64,000 nt of DNA from Alteromonas stellipolaris (GTDB taxonomy: Bacteria; Pseudomonadota; Gammaproteobacteria; Enterobacterales; Alteromonadaceae), in NCBI RefSeq assembly GCF_001562115.1, contig NZ_CP013927.1:1-64000 (forward strand), in the 5' to 3' direction. The translations under genes and the position numbers were made by a program. Each line of letters opens with the position of its first letter. Positions within the stretch are counted from its first letter, which is position 1. Under the pieces are notes generated by a model. It was given only the letters and a program-made list of their open reading frames with translations, was not told the DNA's origin and searched no databases. Shown here piece after piece: positions 25,453 through 33,047 of the stretch.

Positions 25453-26126
25453 TATTTATTCTCTACAAAATACCCAAAACCTCGCTTGGTTTTGATGGGC
25501 AGATCGTGACCAATTGCTTTTACTTTTTTACGAGCTGATGATAGGTGGGCTTCTAACGAATTTTTTGCAATAGCATCATATTGTCCTGCTAAATATTCGC
25601 TAAGTTTTTCAGGTGATATGACCTTCCCTTGGTTGGTAAATAAACATTCAACAACTTTGTACTCATTAGGCGTTAAATTAGCATCAGCACCTCCGCATCT
25701 AAGTTGCTTTAAGTGTAAATCTAGTGAGATTGAACCAATATTAATTGTACTGTCATTGACATTTAAACTACCTCTGCGCATAAGACAGAGTAATCGAACA
25801 TGTAACTCGTCAAAAGAGAATGGTTTAGTTAGGTAGTCGTCAGCACCGTTAAGCAGACCCTCAACTTTATCTTCAGTAAGATCCTTTGCCGATAGGATTA
25901 GTACGCGAATATCTTTATTTGCTTGTCTAATAGCTTTTAATATCGTCGTACCATCAACCGAAGGTAACATCAGGTCTAGTATCAGTAATGAGTAGTCTCC
26001 AGCCAACGCTATGCTAAGCCCTTCAGAGCCATCACCTGTGTCATCGACCGTAAAGCCAAGGTTGGATAACCCAACTCTTAAGCTTCTTCTAAGTGATGTT
26101 GAATCTTCAATAATTAGCACTTTCAA
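25452..26126 (-). CDS. OmpR-family response regulator (PmrA/QseB-like)
   Basis: 224 residues: receiver domain (about 1-115) with phospho-acceptor Asp51 in LLILDLMLP and Lys in LTKPFSF; C-terminal winged helix (about 130-224, …LTPNEYKVVECLFTNQGKVISPEKLSEYL…). The OmpR subgroup that includes PmrA, QseB and BasR binds paired direct repeats with 11-bp steps, which is the spacing seen in four sites of this cluster. One of them is its own promoter, so it probably autoregulates. First gene of its operon. Confidence 0.93.
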   Translation of the reverse strand: MKVLIIEDSTSLRRSLRVGLSNLGFTVDDTGDGSEGLSIALAGDYSLLILDLMLPSVDGTTILKAIRQANKDIRVLILSAKDLTEDKVEGLLNGADDYLTKPFSFDELHVRLLCLMRRGSLNVNDSTINIGSISLDLHLKQLRCGGADANLTPNEYKVVECLFTNQGKVISPEKLSEYLAGQYDAIAKNSLEAHLSSARKKVKAIGHDLPIKTKRGFGYFVENK

Positions 26127-26171
26127 TGAAACGTACCTATCTACAAATATAAATTAAGATAACAACCCAAA

Positions 26172-26199
26172 CTTAAGATTAGCTGAATTTATACTTAAA
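26172..26199 (+). promoter_or_regulatory. 11-bp-phased operator at the response regulator promoter
   Basis: CTTAAG-N5-CTGAAT-N5-CTTAAA with exact 11-bp steps, 45 bp upstream of the regulator's start codon. This points to autoregulation. Confidence 0.65.
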
Positions 26200-26774
26200 A
26201 TTGTTGTTAGTTTAGTTTTTAGCGTTTCTAGTTTTCCATACTCCCTTTGTGCTTTCATGGTATGAGTGTACCACTACTTCTAGCTTCAAGTTTTCGTATC
26301 CGTTCGGTAATCCCCGTATTCAATTTACAGGTTAGCTAAGGCATGGTGTTCTCTTTGCTTAAGTGAATGACCATTCAGTAACATCAACCACGAGATACAC
26401 AAGACAGGCATAACCTATTTGCCCAAAAAAAGTAAAGCCGACTCACTGCTGTGAAGTTTTGTCACCAACAGCAGATTAATGTTCAAACTTACTATACAAA
26501 GCGTCGTGATATTCGGCTTCAACAAACAAGCTCATCATTTCCAACGCTTTTAGCGTCCAATAATTCAAGCTTTTATACATTGAGTTTTGCATGGTTTTGA
26601 ACTCAGGTAGCTCTGGAACCGAATCTAAACTCAGTATTCTGCTTTACCGCTTCACTTTCCCTGTAGTCTAGAGTCTGCTAGGCAATTTTAGTCGAATGTA
26701 TGTAGATATTAGTGGCATCTAATTCTTCAATATACAACGCCCAAATCGGTTTTGGTCTGAAAGTTTGACCATTC
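26200..26774. other. Spacer with gene remnants at the element boundary
   Basis: Two short minus-strand fragments with coding character lie here. One is 36 residues (26678-26788, MTLDENGQTFRPKPIWALYIEEL…) whose start overlaps the end of the TnpC-like gene. The other is 38 residues (26476-26592, …LNYWTLKALEMMSLFVEAEYHDALYSKFEH). They look like parts of a broken gene downstream of the tnpC. The stretch 26200-26470 shows nothing further. Confidence 0.4.
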
Positions 26775-27179
26775 TCATCTAAAGTCATTTAAGTTTGCGA
26801 GTTTGGTATTCTCAATTTGTTTAACATACTGCTGCAACTTGAACATTTGATACAGGAGTTCTTTAGTTTCTGAATGAAGTAGCGCATTTTCCGCTCTGAG
26901 CTCATCGCGTTGAAGTCTATATTTGTTTTTTAGAGCAGTTTGTTTAGATATCTGCTTCTTTAAATGTAGATTTGCATTGCAGTCTTCGTTTTTACTGCTC
27001 TTTATAGCCCTTATACGTTCTTTGAGGTTTCTGTATTCAGTACAATTATAATTTAACGCACCATTAGATAAACCAGCCTTTTTTTCAATGGCATGCTGTG
27101 AAATTCTCGTCCCTTTGGCCAAGATCTCATTTATAGCGTTTTCTACGGCAGCTACCGTTCTTTGAATACGATCATTCAT
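26775..27179 (-). CDS. Tn554-type TnpC (DUF6262) protein
   Basis: 134 residues. An N-terminal helix-turn-helix-like part (…GTRISQHAIEKKAGLSNGALNYN…) is followed by a long coiled coil (about 60-125, …LKKQISKQTALKNKYRLQRDELRAENALLH…). This is the layout of the TnpC/DUF6262 protein that accompanies two tyrosine recombinases in Tn554-type elements. Here the recombinases are gone; only a 45-residue tail of the upstream gene remains, overlapping the start as ATGAATGA. It marks the left side of the island. Confidence 0.7.
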   Translation of the reverse strand: MNDRIQRTVAAVENAINEILAKGTRISQHAIEKKAGLSNGALNYNCTEYRNLKERIRAIKSSKNEDCNANLHLKKQISKQTALKNKYRLQRDELRAENALLHSETKELLYQMFKLQQYVKQIENTKLANLNDFR

Positions 27180-27309
27180 TGATATTTACACCACAAAAAT
27201 CCAAGAATTCTTTATGTGAATCTCGTTCCAGTAATAAGAAATCAATCTGTGCCTGCGTTCTTTTATGCTTAATACTTCCATCTATTGAAACAAATGTAAT
27301 AATAATCAT
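27172..27309 (-). pseudogene. Tail of a truncated TnpB-like gene
   Basis: A 45-residue frame (…SIDGSIKHKRTQAQIDFLLLERDSHKEFLDFCGVNINE) ends overlapping the tnpC start, in the position of the second recombinase in Tn554-type operons. No catalytic motif remains. Sequence to the right loses the frame, so the gene is cut near 27310. Confidence 0.5.
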
Positions 27310-27491
27310 TTTGAACACGCTGGGTAATGAGTTTTAACTTGTTAAAACTGCTCAAATATGCGCTAAAAACGGGGTTCTTTATGTGAATTGTAGGTTAAAA
27401 AGGACACGCAAATTTTTGGGGTTCGTGGCTTTTAACTATAGAAAATTAATTTTCATTAGGTTGAATTTGGGGAAGGGAGTCCGGCTTTAAA

Positions 27492-27519
27492 TTGCGCTCA
27501 TTCATCATTGTGGGACGTT
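27492..27519 (+). promoter_or_regulatory. Reiterated promoter module 1
   Basis: TTGCGC-N16-GACGTT. It precedes ATG 27552 by 32 bases. The in-frame TTG that would extend the gene upstream is the first box itself. Confidence 0.6.
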
Positions 27520-27551
27520 TCAGTTACACCCACTTACTGACTGGAATTCAC

Positions 27552-28073
27552 ATGAACGCAATAGCATTTCGAGAGCTAACAGATTCACTCAACCTGCAAA
27601 TCCACCATGCTTACTTCACTTGTCAGGGCACTGAATCTTTAAGAGGTTGGCTATTTAAGGCTAAGGTACTTCGAGATGATGCAGTCTATGCGATTGATGA
27701 ATGTCCTAAGACCTCTGACACTAAACACATTCAAAGAGCAGTCAGAAGTGCAAACAAACGCATTAGCGAGGTGCAGCAGAAAATAGATGATATTGATAAC
27801 AAGAAGTTGATTTCAAAGTTTAGTAAGGCGTTGAATAAGTTTAGTAAGGCGTTGAATAAAGAAGGTAAAGGCTCTGTCACTATTAGCTACACAAGCTTAG
27901 ACACGCAGGAATGCATCACTGTGAGTGAGTCAGCCATTCAATGTTTAAAACGCATTGAGCAGGGTAACATCGTCAACATAGCTTCTATTGGCTACACGCA
28001 CAATTCGCAGTATGCGCTATGCAAAACGGATCGTAACCACACAATTACTGTCACTGTGCATTCACCAGCCTAA
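27552..28073 (+). CDS. Unknown 173-aa element protein with tandem repeat
   Basis: A soluble protein. Residues about 90-105 hold KFSKALN twice in a row, encoded by a perfect 21-bp tandem duplication in the DNA; the duplication keeps the frame. The region before it is a basic coiled-coil-like helix (…AVRSANKRISEVQQKIDDIDNKK…). I do not recognise a family. ATG 27552 is chosen because the upstream TTG lies in the promoter module. First gene of the accessory string. Confidence 0.65.
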   Translation: MNAIAFRELTDSLNLQIHHAYFTCQGTESLRGWLFKAKVLRDDAVYAIDECPKTSDTKHIQRAVRSANKRISEVQQKIDDIDNKKLISKFSKALNKFSKALNKEGKGSVTISYTSLDTQECITVSESAIQCLKRIEQGNIVNIASIGYTHNSQYALCKTDRNHTITVTVHSPA

Positions 28074-28121
28074 AGCCTTTCATAGGCAGGATGTTTATAA
28101 ATAAGACATATATCGCGCTAG

Positions 28122-28146
28122 GTGCAATTCAGTATATGAATTGCAC
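28122..28146. repeat. 9-bp perfect inverted repeat
   Basis: GTGCAATTC and GAATTGCAC separated by seven bases, between two accessory genes. No T-run follows, so it may be an operator rather than a terminator. Confidence 0.5.
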
Positions 28147-28225
28147 GACTTTGCATACTCCGATTACCTTACCAGCCACACTGGTACCCCTGGTGGCTTG
28201 TTTTATTAATGATGGAATGTGAGCT

Positions 28226-28477
28226 ATGAATGTTGATGATATGTATGTCGAATGTTTAGTGCCTGAGAGCTACCAAGGTAGATGCCTCGTAATACTAGGC
28301 GCTGGGCATGAAATTGAGCTGGTTTTACCCACTTTAAAAGATGCCCAAAGCCTATCAAATTTCGCATTGAACCCTGAAGTAGGCGGGTTTAGTACGGCGC
28401 GTATCGAATGCACTGACAGAGCTGTCACTCTTACTAATTCTTACGAATGGTTATTTGATATTGGGATAACGGGTTAA
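28226..28477 (+). CDS. Unknown 83-aa element protein
   Basis: A small acidic protein with alternating beta-like segments (…RCLVILGAGHEIELVLPTL…). No family recognised. A hairpin (AGCCAC…GTGGCT, 28172-28198) followed by TTGTTTT lies in its leader; it could end transcription from the gene before or attenuate this one. Unlike most neighbours it lacks a clear copy of the reiterated promoter. Confidence 0.6.
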   Translation: MNVDDMYVECLVPESYQGRCLVILGAGHEIELVLPTLKDAQSLSNFALNPEVGGFSTARIECTDRAVTLTNSYEWLFDIGITG

Positions 28478-28495
28478 TAGTAAGCAGGCCATAAA

Positions 28496-28523
28496 TTGCA
28501 CCATTGTCCTTGTTAGTTACGTT
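28496..28523 (+). promoter_or_regulatory. Reiterated promoter module 2
   Basis: TTGCAC-N16-TACGTT, 31 bases before ATG 28555. The alternative TTG start at 28504 lies inside the spacer. Confidence 0.65.
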
Positions 28524-28554
28524 GACCTTGAACTTAAATCATCGAGGTCATTCC

Positions 28555-29190
28555 ATGTATCATAATTCTATACGCCGCTTTGTTGCCCTATCTGGATGGG
28601 AAGGTGCAGGTAAATCAGAAGGTGTTAAACATATTGCACGTCAGTTGGGTTTCTTCATGTTTCCTGAGATTGCGCGGATCATGTTTCCTATCAACGAAAA
28701 AATCTTACAAAAGCCTTTAAACGAACTTTCAGAGCTTACTTTTAGTGGTTACGTTACCGGCCACCATACGTGTGTAGCCAATCGTATCCAAAAAGCTGTC
28801 TTTGACCGTTGCATTTTAGATCCATTAACCTACCAAGCTTTATACTCGCCCGAAAAGCAGCTAAACCTTCGAGAGATACAAGGCTACATTCATCAGTTCA
28901 ACGACGAATTTGAACAAGATACTCTGTACGATGACATCGTGCTGTTATCCCACCCTAAAGATGCAGGCTTTATTGAAGAAGTCGTATTTAAAGATAAAGA
29001 CCGCAAATACAGCACGAGCATTGAGCAATACCTTAGTGACGCGAAAGCCTTTGAAGAACACTTTCAGGTAATTGCTGCTGGCCTCAAGGGGGTGACAAAC
29101 CGCATTCACCTTATCCCTGCTTTTCCGGAAAATCCCGAAGTGCTAAGCGACTTAACGCTGGTGGCCGCAGACTTATACAAACCCAATTAA
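28555..29190 (+). CDS. P-loop NTPase (NadR/thymidylate-kinase-like AAA)
   Basis: 211 residues. A Walker A loop GWEGAGKSE lies at about residue 14, followed by …IARQLGFFMFPEIARIMFP… and …FDRCILDPLTYQAL…, the DR(x)LxDP pattern of the AAA_28/NadR and nucleoside-kinase group. The later part contains …DDIVLLSHP…. It probably binds and phosphorylates a nucleotide or related small substrate. ATG 28555 has an upstream CGAGGT; the TTG alternative is in the promoter. Substrate unknown. Confidence 0.75.
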   Translation: MYHNSIRRFVALSGWEGAGKSEGVKHIARQLGFFMFPEIARIMFPINEKILQKPLNELSELTFSGYVTGHHTCVANRIQKAVFDRCILDPLTYQALYSPEKQLNLREIQGYIHQFNDEFEQDTLYDDIVLLSHPKDAGFIEEVVFKDKDRKYSTSIEQYLSDAKAFEEHFQVIAAGLKGVTNRIHLIPAFPENPEVLSDLTLVAADLYKPN

Positions 29191-29251
29191 ATATCACGAT
29201 ATCCGGAAAGCCGTTGCGCCCACATATGTGGGTGCGTAAAACGGACTTTAT

Positions 29252-29279
29252 TTGCGGCTTACTGGCCGTTTCGTATATT
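29252..29279 (+). promoter_or_regulatory. Reiterated promoter module 3
   Basis: TTGCGG-N16-TATATT, 32 bases before ATG 29312. The second box here is close to a standard sigma-70 -10. Confidence 0.65.
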
Positions 29280-29311
29280 TCCAAGCATCAAAGAAGTAAG
29301 AGGAAATAAAC

Positions 29312-29599
29312 ATGTTCACTAGTAGTACTATCCGTAACACCGCTGATGGGAAACGATTTTTCCCCGTCATTGATTCCGTCGTATTACCCCTTGAATTCGA
29401 CTCAAGTGCCGAGCTTAAAACCAGCATGAGTGCCATGATTAAAGACGATGTTCCGATGCTTTTAGCGCTTACCGAAGAAGCGATTGAAGATATGGAGCGA
29501 GAGCTTTCAAGTGCCATTTATCTGTACCTTGATAAGCGCATTGCCTCAGCAAGAACCCTTGCAGTGCGGTTAAGCGGCATGATCCGACAAGCGGCCTAG
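29312..29599 (+). CDS. Unknown 95-aa element protein
   Basis: A small acidic protein, helical in its second half (…MLLALTEEAIEDMERELSSAIYLYLDKRIASARTL…). AGAGGAAA precedes the ATG. No family recognised. It is followed by a 61-residue gene with a degenerate promoter module. Confidence 0.6.
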   Translation: MFTSSTIRNTADGKRFFPVIDSVVLPLEFDSSAELKTSMSAMIKDDVPMLLALTEEAIEDMERELSSAIYLYLDKRIASARTLAVRLSGMIRQAA

Positions 29600-29632
29600 C
29601 AGGGCTGCTTTCTCCAGAACGGGCTAGGTACT

Positions 29633-29660
29633 TTGATAACACCCGTATGGCTTTCTAGTC
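29633..29660 (+). promoter_or_regulatory. Degenerate promoter module 4
   Basis: TTGATA-N16-CTAGTC, 32 bases before ATG 29693. The first box and the spacing fit; the second box has lost the conserved final T. Confidence 0.35.
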
Positions 29661-29692
29661 AACGCGGTATTAACTTTCACACAGGCGATTCA

Positions 29693-29878
29693 ATGAGCAA
29701 TATAAAATTAGATTTACGCACCCTAGTAACGGAATTGCGCGAAGAAGAACAAACTGCGTCCAACAGTGGAAATCAATTACACGCTAAAGGGCTATCTCAT
29801 GCTCGCGGGTTACTTGAAGCGGTTTTAAAGCGACATTCTATTGAGATCCCCAATCGATTAGAAAACATTTATGGTTAA
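29693..29878 (+). CDS. Unknown 61-aa element protein
   Basis: A small helical protein (MSNIKLDLRTLVTELREEEQ…). ATG 29693 is chosen over the TTG at 29633, which is the first promoter box. It is followed after nine bases by the next gene, so the two are probably co-transcribed. No function can be assigned. Confidence 0.55.
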   Translation: MSNIKLDLRTLVTELREEEQTASNSGNQLHAKGLSHARGLLEAVLKRHSIEIPNRLENIYG

Positions 29879-29887
29879 GGCTTTGCT

Positions 29888-30094
29888 ATGGAAAACAAGC
29901 TACTTCCTGATATTAAGACCAGTATTGAGAGGCCTACAGATGGTTTATCTATTCAGCTTATTAGTGAGATGTCTGGTGCAGAAGTGTTAAGTACTCAGGC
30001 TTCATTTCATGGTGAAATTGTTATCAGTGCCGAGCGTAGGCAAGTTTTTCTCACTGCGCTTAGCCATCTGGTGGATGATTTTAGGGTTTATTAA
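29888..30094 (+). CDS. Unknown 68-aa element protein
   Basis: A small soluble protein (MENKLLPDIKTSIERPTD…), with no recognisable motif. Second gene of a two-gene unit. A clear intrinsic terminator follows at 30120. Confidence 0.55.
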   Translation: MENKLLPDIKTSIERPTDGLSIQLISEMSGAEVLSTQASFHGEIVISAERRQVFLTALSHLVDDFRVY

Positions 30095-30119
30095 TTCAGT
30101 TTCATGACTCCCCCTAATA

Positions 30120-30143
30120 GCCGCGCCTTACGCGGCTTTTTTA
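30120..30143 (+). terminator. Intrinsic terminator
   Basis: GCCGCG-CCTTA-CGCGGC followed by TTTTTTA. It ends the two-gene unit and lies just before the next promoter module. Confidence 0.85.
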
Positions 30144-30167
30144 TGGCACGGAATAATAGGTGCTTTT

Positions 30168-30195
30168 TTGCAACCCCCCCCCTTTGAGACACGTT
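30168..30195 (+). promoter_or_regulatory. Reiterated promoter module 5 with a C9 spacer tract
   Basis: TTGCAA-N16-CACGTT, 31 bases before ATG 30227. The spacer begins with nine consecutive C residues (30174-30182), a tract prone to slippage. A change of one C would alter the promoter spacing. Confidence 0.7.
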
Positions 30196-30226
30196 GAACT
30201 TGTCAACTAACAACGGAGTTTCAACG

Positions 30227-30559
30227 ATGTACGCAATCGATAGTAAGCAGGTTTCAAGTAAGAAAGTCAGAGTTACCATTTCGGGTATGCGTTTTGTCGC
30301 ATTGGGTATGTTTATCGGCCATTTAGCTTTGTCATTAAGGTGTGCGCTACCTGCCTTCTTCAATGGCCACCTAAGTCAGTTTCAATTTATTGGTGGACTA
30401 GGGCTGATATGCGCTGGTGTGTTGCTATCTGCCACTGTCATAAACATGGTGACACATGTATCTCGTGACTATGACGAACGCCAACAGCAGTTCGAACAGG
30501 TGCTATGCCTGATGTTGGTTAATGCGTTTTTATATGTTGGTTATGGCTTGTTCTGGTAG
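30227..30559 (+). CDS. Unknown 110-aa membrane protein
   Basis: Three predicted membrane spans (about 22-42, 50-72 and 88-108). No family recognised. ATG 30227 follows GGAG; the upstream in-frame codon at 30194 lies in the promoter module. It has its own promoter and terminator. Confidence 0.65.
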   Translation: MYAIDSKQVSSKKVRVTISGMRFVALGMFIGHLALSLRCALPAFFNGHLSQFQFIGGLGLICAGVLLSATVINMVTHVSRDYDERQQQFEQVLCLMLVNAFLYVGYGLFW

Positions 30560-30577
30560 GGCATGTTCGGCTCAAGG

Positions 30578-30604
30578 TAGACCGCTTTTAAGCGGTCTAT
30601 TTTT
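30578..30604 (+). terminator. Intrinsic terminator merging with the next promoter
   Basis: TAGACCGCT-TTTA-AGCGGTCTA followed by TTTTTG. The T-run is shared with the TTGCTG box of the next promoter module. Confidence 0.85.
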
Positions 30605-30630
30605 GCTGAATCCAATCAAGCTGACACGTT
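30603..30630 (+). promoter_or_regulatory. Reiterated promoter module 6
   Basis: TTGCTG-N16-CACGTT, 34 bases before ATG 30665. Confidence 0.65.
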
Positions 30631-30664
30631 CTAGGTGTACCCAATTGAACAGTAAGAGGCAATT

Positions 30665-31225
30665 ATGAAAACGCAAATTCAAGCCATATTAAATGATAGC
30701 GGAACCTTGTTTCACTTCACTTCGAGCCCACTAACCGGTGCTGATGATCGTGCTTGGTTTCTCATTGAATCAACCGTTTCGAATTTACGTGAAGCAGTGC
30801 ATCGCTCTGTCACGCATATACTTACCATTAGCGGGTTAACCAAAGAGATATTCGCTATCGATTGTGACTTTACCGCACTGATCGTGACTGTGACGTATGA
30901 GCCAAGTTGCCTAAGTGACAAGACGTTAGCCCTTAACACCCTTGAAGCGATGAAGTGTCGTGTTGATGTTATCTCAGGCCAACCGGTGACATTTTACTAT
31001 CAAGAAGGGAAAGGCGTGTGCTGGACACCGGAAATTATCTCAGAGCAGCGTGAGACAATCATATATGTTGCTCAGTCATTCGGCTTCTTACTGGAAGAAG
31101 AAGAAACCGATTCGGCTATCTACGCCCAGCGGATACGTGAATATTCCTGCCACCCGCGTTCACAATATGGTGCCAACCTTATTGAGTCACTTGGTGCTCC
31201 ATTACTGGCGCAACACTTCTCTTAA
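30665..31225 (+). CDS. Unknown 186-aa element protein
   Basis: A soluble protein with an alpha/beta pattern (…FAIDCDFTALIVTVTYEP…, …WTPEIISEQRETIIYVAQSFGFLLEEEE…). No catalytic motif is evident. It has its own promoter and a GTAAGAGG ribosome-binding site. A hairpin (GGTGGGGG…CCACCCCCC) follows its stop. Confidence 0.65.
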   Translation: MKTQIQAILNDSGTLFHFTSSPLTGADDRAWFLIESTVSNLREAVHRSVTHILTISGLTKEIFAIDCDFTALIVTVTYEPSCLSDKTLALNTLEAMKCRVDVISGQPVTFYYQEGKGVCWTPEIISEQRETIIYVAQSFGFLLEEEETDSAIYAQRIREYSCHPRSQYGANLIESLGAPLLAQHFS

Positions 31226-31282
31226 TGCCCCTGGTGGGGGTTCACCACCCCCCCAGCTTGGCTCTAAATTTCACTCACTGCG

Positions 31283-31353
31283 CCTAGTCGCTATCGCTTT
31301 GGTCGCATAAAGCAGGGCGTATGGATAACGTGGCCGCGAAGGCATTTTTTCGA
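31283..31353 (+). repeat. Degenerate intergenic repeat ahead of a promoter module
   Basis: TCGCTATCGCTTTGGTCGCA…GTATGGATAACGTGGCCGCG. A related block lies at 34623-34690 (TCGCTACCGCTTATGGGCAA…AATGGATAAGTGACCACGG). Both run directly into a promoter module. The TCGCTAYCGCTT part also recurs near 38440 and 43085. Confidence 0.45.
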
Positions 31354-31377
31354 CCTTTTGAGCTAACCTGCCACAGT
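31349..31377 (+). promoter_or_regulatory. Variant promoter module 7
   Basis: TTCGAC-N17-CACAGT, 33 bases before ATG 31411. The spacer is one base longer than the rule and the first box is altered. Confidence 0.4.
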
Positions 31378-31410
31378 CATTAGCATACTCAACAACCTCT
31401 CAGGGGCCTT

Positions 31411-31767
31411 ATGAAATTATTGGAACTTAGAACCCACCTAGCCGAGTTGCATAACCGAACTATCTCACCGTCGGGCATTGTTGGCCGAGGTTATAAAAAC
31501 CCTCGCGCTGCAGCGGCTAACTGGCTCTATCGCGAACTCCACAACCTCGTTAACCCAAACGACAAGGTAGATGAGTGTAGCGTGAAAAGTGACGGTAAAC
31601 CGTTTACAACAGAAGCCAATGCCATGAATAGCCAACTCTATAAAGCCGCTAAAGCAGGTACGGTCAAACTGTTAAACGATGCCACTGTTACTGACTATGG
31701 CGTGAAACCTACCAGTGAAGGGGATGGCTATATGGCTTTCATCCGTTATCAAGTAAAGCGAGGTTGA
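31411..31767 (+). CDS. Unknown 118-aa element protein
   Basis: A soluble basic protein (MKLLELRTHLAELHNRTISPSG…). No family recognised. AGGGGCC precedes the ATG. The next gene starts two bases after its stop, so the pair is co-translated. Confidence 0.6.
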   Translation: MKLLELRTHLAELHNRTISPSGIVGRGYKNPRAAAANWLYRELHNLVNPNDKVDECSVKSDGKPFTTEANAMNSQLYKAAKAGTVKLLNDATVTDYGVKPTSEGDGYMAFIRYQVKRG

Positions 31768-31768
31768 T

Positions 31769-32083
31769 ATGTACACTTTTAATGTGAGAAAAGAAGGGTT
31801 CACTGAACCTGCTATCAGTCACACTATTGTGAAGGGATATAAACATCACTACTTTGTGGAAACGGTCAACCAACTGGATGACGGACGCTTAAGCATTTGC
31901 TTTGCTGCTTATCGACCGGAACGTAAGAAATGGATAGAAGATCTCGCCTACTTTGACAAAGACGCTGCACCGTTTATCAAAGCCTTGTTCGATTACGCGA
32001 TTAAACGCACCATCATTTCAACGATACCCCAAGTTGTTAGCCTCTATGTCGAAAGCAGTAATGAAGTAACAAATGTAGTTTAG
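31769..32083 (+). CDS. Unknown 104-aa element protein
   Basis: A soluble protein with aromatic-rich beta-like segments (…GYKHHYFVETVNQLDDGRLSICFAAY…). Second gene of a two-gene unit. AGCGAGG precedes the ATG. It is followed by a bidirectional terminator. Confidence 0.6.
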   Translation: MYTFNVRKEGFTEPAISHTIVKGYKHHYFVETVNQLDDGRLSICFAAYRPERKKWIEDLAYFDKDAAPFIKALFDYAIKRTIISTIPQVVSLYVESSNEVTNVV

Positions 32084-32120
32084 TAACTTGCCCCTTTGGG
32101 GGCGTAGATACATCAGATAG

Positions 32121-32157
32121 AAAAAAAGCACAGTGAGCAGACTCATTGTGCTTTTTC
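32121..32157. terminator. Bidirectional intrinsic terminator
   Basis: AAAAAAAGCACAGTGAG-CAGA-CTCATTGTGCTTTTT (one G:T pair). A-run and T-run flank a 10-bp stem, serving the converging units on both strands. Confidence 0.85.
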
Positions 32158-32232
32158 GTTTAAATTTGGCTTGTGAATGGCAAGATGGCCAGACAAGGTA
32201 AACGACATCGAGTGATGTCGTTTAAGTGCGAC

Positions 32233-32376
32233 TTAGTGTTGCCCCGATTGGTGTTTATGGGTCTTTAACTTGTCGGCATTAAAATGAACCCAGATACATG
32301 CTAGACCGCCTATTATCACGGGCGTTAAAATCATAAACCAAAATGCGCCACCGTAACTTGCTAGTTCGTTGATCAT
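32233..32376 (-). CDS. 47-aa small membrane protein
   Basis: MINELASYGGAFWFMILTPV… has one strong membrane span (about 9-29) and a polar His/Lys-rich tail ending HKHQSGQH. Its ATG overlaps the stop of the previous gene (ATGA). Third gene of a minus-strand operon of small membrane or acidic proteins. Function unknown; small membrane proteins of conjugative elements often act in entry or surface exclusion, but nothing here proves that. Confidence 0.6.
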   Translation of the reverse strand: MINELASYGGAFWFMILTPVIIGGLACIWVHFNADKLKTHKHQSGQH

Positions 32377-32570
32377 TTATGGTCCTCTTCATCTTCGCTT
32401 GCATTGGTTATTTTGTAGTCCAAGTATAAGCCATAGCCATAGCAAAGTACACCGGTTGCAAACAGGATAGCCGCGGCATTCATGCTCATTTTGTCACTAT
32501 CAACAAAGAAGCCAACCCAGCCACCACCAAGATAAAATACACCGAGCTTACGCAGATCATCACCCAGCAC
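32373..32570 (-). CDS. 65-aa small membrane protein
   Basis: Two predicted membrane segments (about 12-25 and 30-50) and an acidic tail (NASEDEEDHK). The start is GTG at 32570, with no good ribosome-binding site; an internal ATG is possible. It lies 22 bases after the first gene of the operon and overlaps the third. Unknown function. Confidence 0.55.
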   Translation of the reverse strand: MLGDDLRKLGVFYLGGGWVGFFVDSDKMSMNAAAILFATGVLCYGYGLYLDYKITNASEDEEDHK

Positions 32571-32592
32571 TCGTAGCGAAGCGCGGTGAAAT

Positions 32593-33012
32593 CTACTTTT
32601 TTACCATATTGTTCTCCTCAATTTGTGCCCCCTCAAGATTAATGACATGAGTGGGTTCGTCTTTGCTGTTATCCGCATAAACCAAAACGGATGTTTTACC
32701 TTCGTAACGTTCAAGAAAGACGATTGAGCCGCCGGAAGGGTTATCAGCTGTACCAAAACCATCAAGTTGTATGGCTAAGCCCAGATTATTGTCGGTACTT
32801 ACCGTGCCCGTTACCTCTGCATCATCGGCTTCATCGACTAAGGTGAAATGAAACGTTTCTTCATCATCTACCAATGGCATTTCTGCCCATATCACCGTGG
32901 TTAAATCGTTGGCATGAACGATGGTGTATTCCTTACTTTGCCTTCTCAGGCTTTCAGTAAGCGTATTTACTTCATCCACGGTATGGCAGGTTTCTCGATA
33001 CAGTTTCACCAT
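32593..33012 (-). CDS. Unknown 139-aa acidic protein
   Basis: Soluble and acidic, beta-rich in its second half (…GLAIQLDGFGTADNPSGGSIVFLERYEGKTSVLVYADNS…). First gene of a three-gene minus-strand operon. Its promoter is a copy of the reiterated module. No family recognised. Confidence 0.65.
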   Translation of the reverse strand: MVKLYRETCHTVDEVNTLTESLRRQSKEYTIVHANDLTTVIWAEMPLVDDEETFHFTLVDEADDAEVTGTVSTDNNLGLAIQLDGFGTADNPSGGSIVFLERYEGKTSVLVYADNSKDEPTHVINLEGAQIEENNMVKK

Positions 33013-33047
33013 AATTATTTCCCCTTAAAAGCTATTCCAATACAGGC

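Noticed and set aside
28138..28178. Promoter module copy before the 83-aa gene
   Set aside because: TTGCAC and TTGCAT are present, but at a 16-bp spacing neither is followed by a box with A2 and T6, and the distance to the ATG is too long.
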